From: an uncultured Hyphomicrobiales bacterium
GTDB lineage: Bacteria; Pseudomonadota; Alphaproteobacteria; Rhizobiales; Beijerinckiaceae
NCBI GenBank assembly: GCA_903847605.1
Contig: CAINED010000022.1
Location: forward strand, 1-52,502
Length of the DNA stretch: 52,502 nucleotides
Reading direction: 5' to 3'
This document shows, in pieces, positions 51,992 to 52,502 of this stretch. A program made the translations under genes and the position numbers. The first letter of the stretch is position 1; every line of letters starts with the position of its first letter. The notes below the pieces were generated by a model. That model worked only from the letters and a program-made list of their open reading frames with translations. It ran no database searches and was not told the DNA's origin.

Positions 51992-52502
51992 TCAGGCGAA
52001 GCCTTTGGCAATATTCGCCTTGATTGCCTCGATCTCTGTCGCGGTCATGGCGCTACGCGGCTTTGCAATTTCGATTTCGGCCGCGAAGCGTGTCGGCGTG
52101 CCCGACATCACAGCGATGCGATCGGCCATCGCGATGGCGTCGTCGAGATCGTGACTGACGAAAAGCGCTGTCAGCCGCCGGTCGACGATAAGTTTCACGA
52201 TGTCGTCGCGCAGGCGGATGGCAAGCGACCGGTCGAGCGAGGCAAACGGCTCGTCGAGAACGAGAAGCTGCGGCCTGTAGGCAAGCGCACGCGCGATGGC
52301 GACGCGGCGGGCGAGACCGAGCGACAATTCGCCGGGGAAATGACGCCGATGATCGGCAAGGCCGAGGTTGGCGAGTAGATCCAGCAATGCGTCATTCGTC
52401 ATGTCAGGCGCGACGAGGCGGACATTCTGTTCGACGTTGCGCCAGGGCAGAAGATTTGGCTCCTGAAACACCATGCCGATGCGCCGGCGTAATGACCGGC
52501 GA
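51992..52502 (-). CDS. ABC transporter ATP-binding protein (partial, 5' end beyond the window)
   Basis: The reading frame runs off the right edge; the fragment begins SLRRRIGMVFQEPNLLPW, so Walker A is outside. Visible: Q-loop FQEPNLLPW, signature LSLGLARRVAIARAL (the consensus LSGG is LSLG), Walker B LLVLDEPFASLD, switch His in FVSHDLDDA. The remainder reads as the nitrate/sulfonate/taurine (SsuB/TauB) class. The transporter's other genes should lie to the right. Confidence 0.9.
   Translation of the reverse strand, partial: RRSLRRRIGMVFQEPNLLPWRNVEQNVRLVAPDMTNDALLDLLANLGLADHRRHFPGELSLGLARRVAIARALAYRPQLLVLDEPFASLDRSLAIRLRDDIVKLIVDRRLTALFVSHDLDDAIAMADRIAVMSGTPTRFAAEIEIAKPRSAMTATEIEAIKANIAKGFA

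Noticed and set aside
1..52502. CRISPR arrays, rRNA and tRNA genes
   Set aside because: No regular spacer-repeat pattern, cloverleaf or rRNA-like sequence was seen on either strand.

Overview
The window is a high-GC chromosomal segment of an alphaproteobacterium, most likely Hyphomicrobiales (Bradyrhizobiaceae, Xanthobacteraceae or Beijerinckiaceae-like). The basis is the eukaryotic-type glutamine synthetase II behind a sigma-54 promoter, the alphaproteobacterial Tad order cpaB-cpaC-lipoprotein-cpaE-cpaF-tadB-tadC-tadD, the abundance of Bug/TctC binding proteins and catabolic oxidoreductases, and the short dispersed palindromes. No rRNA, tRNA, CRISPR array or transposase gene was seen.

Layout. 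1-6.6 kb: the end of an outer-membrane protein gene and its terminator, a YkgJ-type cysteine-cluster protein, NAD kinase (minus), an orphan CoxL-like molybdopterin subunit, a D-2-hydroxyacid dehydrogenase and a TerC-type membrane protein. 6.6-16 kb: a tight minus-strand operon read as binding protein, ATPase, two permeases, hydantoinase A, hydantoinase B and two M24/creatinase-fold proteins. A divergent LysR regulator with a dyad in the shared promoter probably controls it. The operon looks like uptake plus ATP-dependent hydrolysis of a cyclic amide such as a hydantoin or a creatinine-like compound; both creatinase-fold proteins have lost most or all metal ligands. 17-19.9 kb: a two-domain VOC/extradiol-type protein, a Bug binding protein and a membrane-anchored degenerate nuclease-fold protein.

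20.1-28 kb: a Tad (Flp) pilus assembly operon without pilin, prepilin peptidase or TadE/F in view, followed by an HU-like protein with a basic tail. 28.6-39.4 kb: catabolic accessory genes: two class II aldolase-family proteins, a Bug protein, a 749-residue tandem acyl-CoA dehydrogenase, another Bug-like protein, two luciferase-like monooxygenases, a TauD/TfdA dioxygenase and a Rieske oxygenase alpha subunit.

39.4-41.6 kb: an apparent insertion. It holds an unusual GC-rich stretch open in all six frames with long inverted repeats, then an AT-rich gene for a 495-residue AbiV-like (HEPN) protein, a candidate stand-alone anti-phage gene. 41.6-52.5 kb: glutathione S-transferase, glnII with a near-consensus sigma-54 promoter, a fourth Bug protein, a dense array of nested hairpins, a TPP-dependent enzyme, a shikimate dehydrogenase paralogue with altered active-site residues, a large periplasmic c-haem/propeller protein, small SH3, receiver and membrane proteins, and an ABC ATPase cut by the window end.

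Start codons were often moved inward from the longest reading frame where a Shine-Dalgarno sequence or family length favoured it. Functions were assigned by reading motifs; no database search was run.
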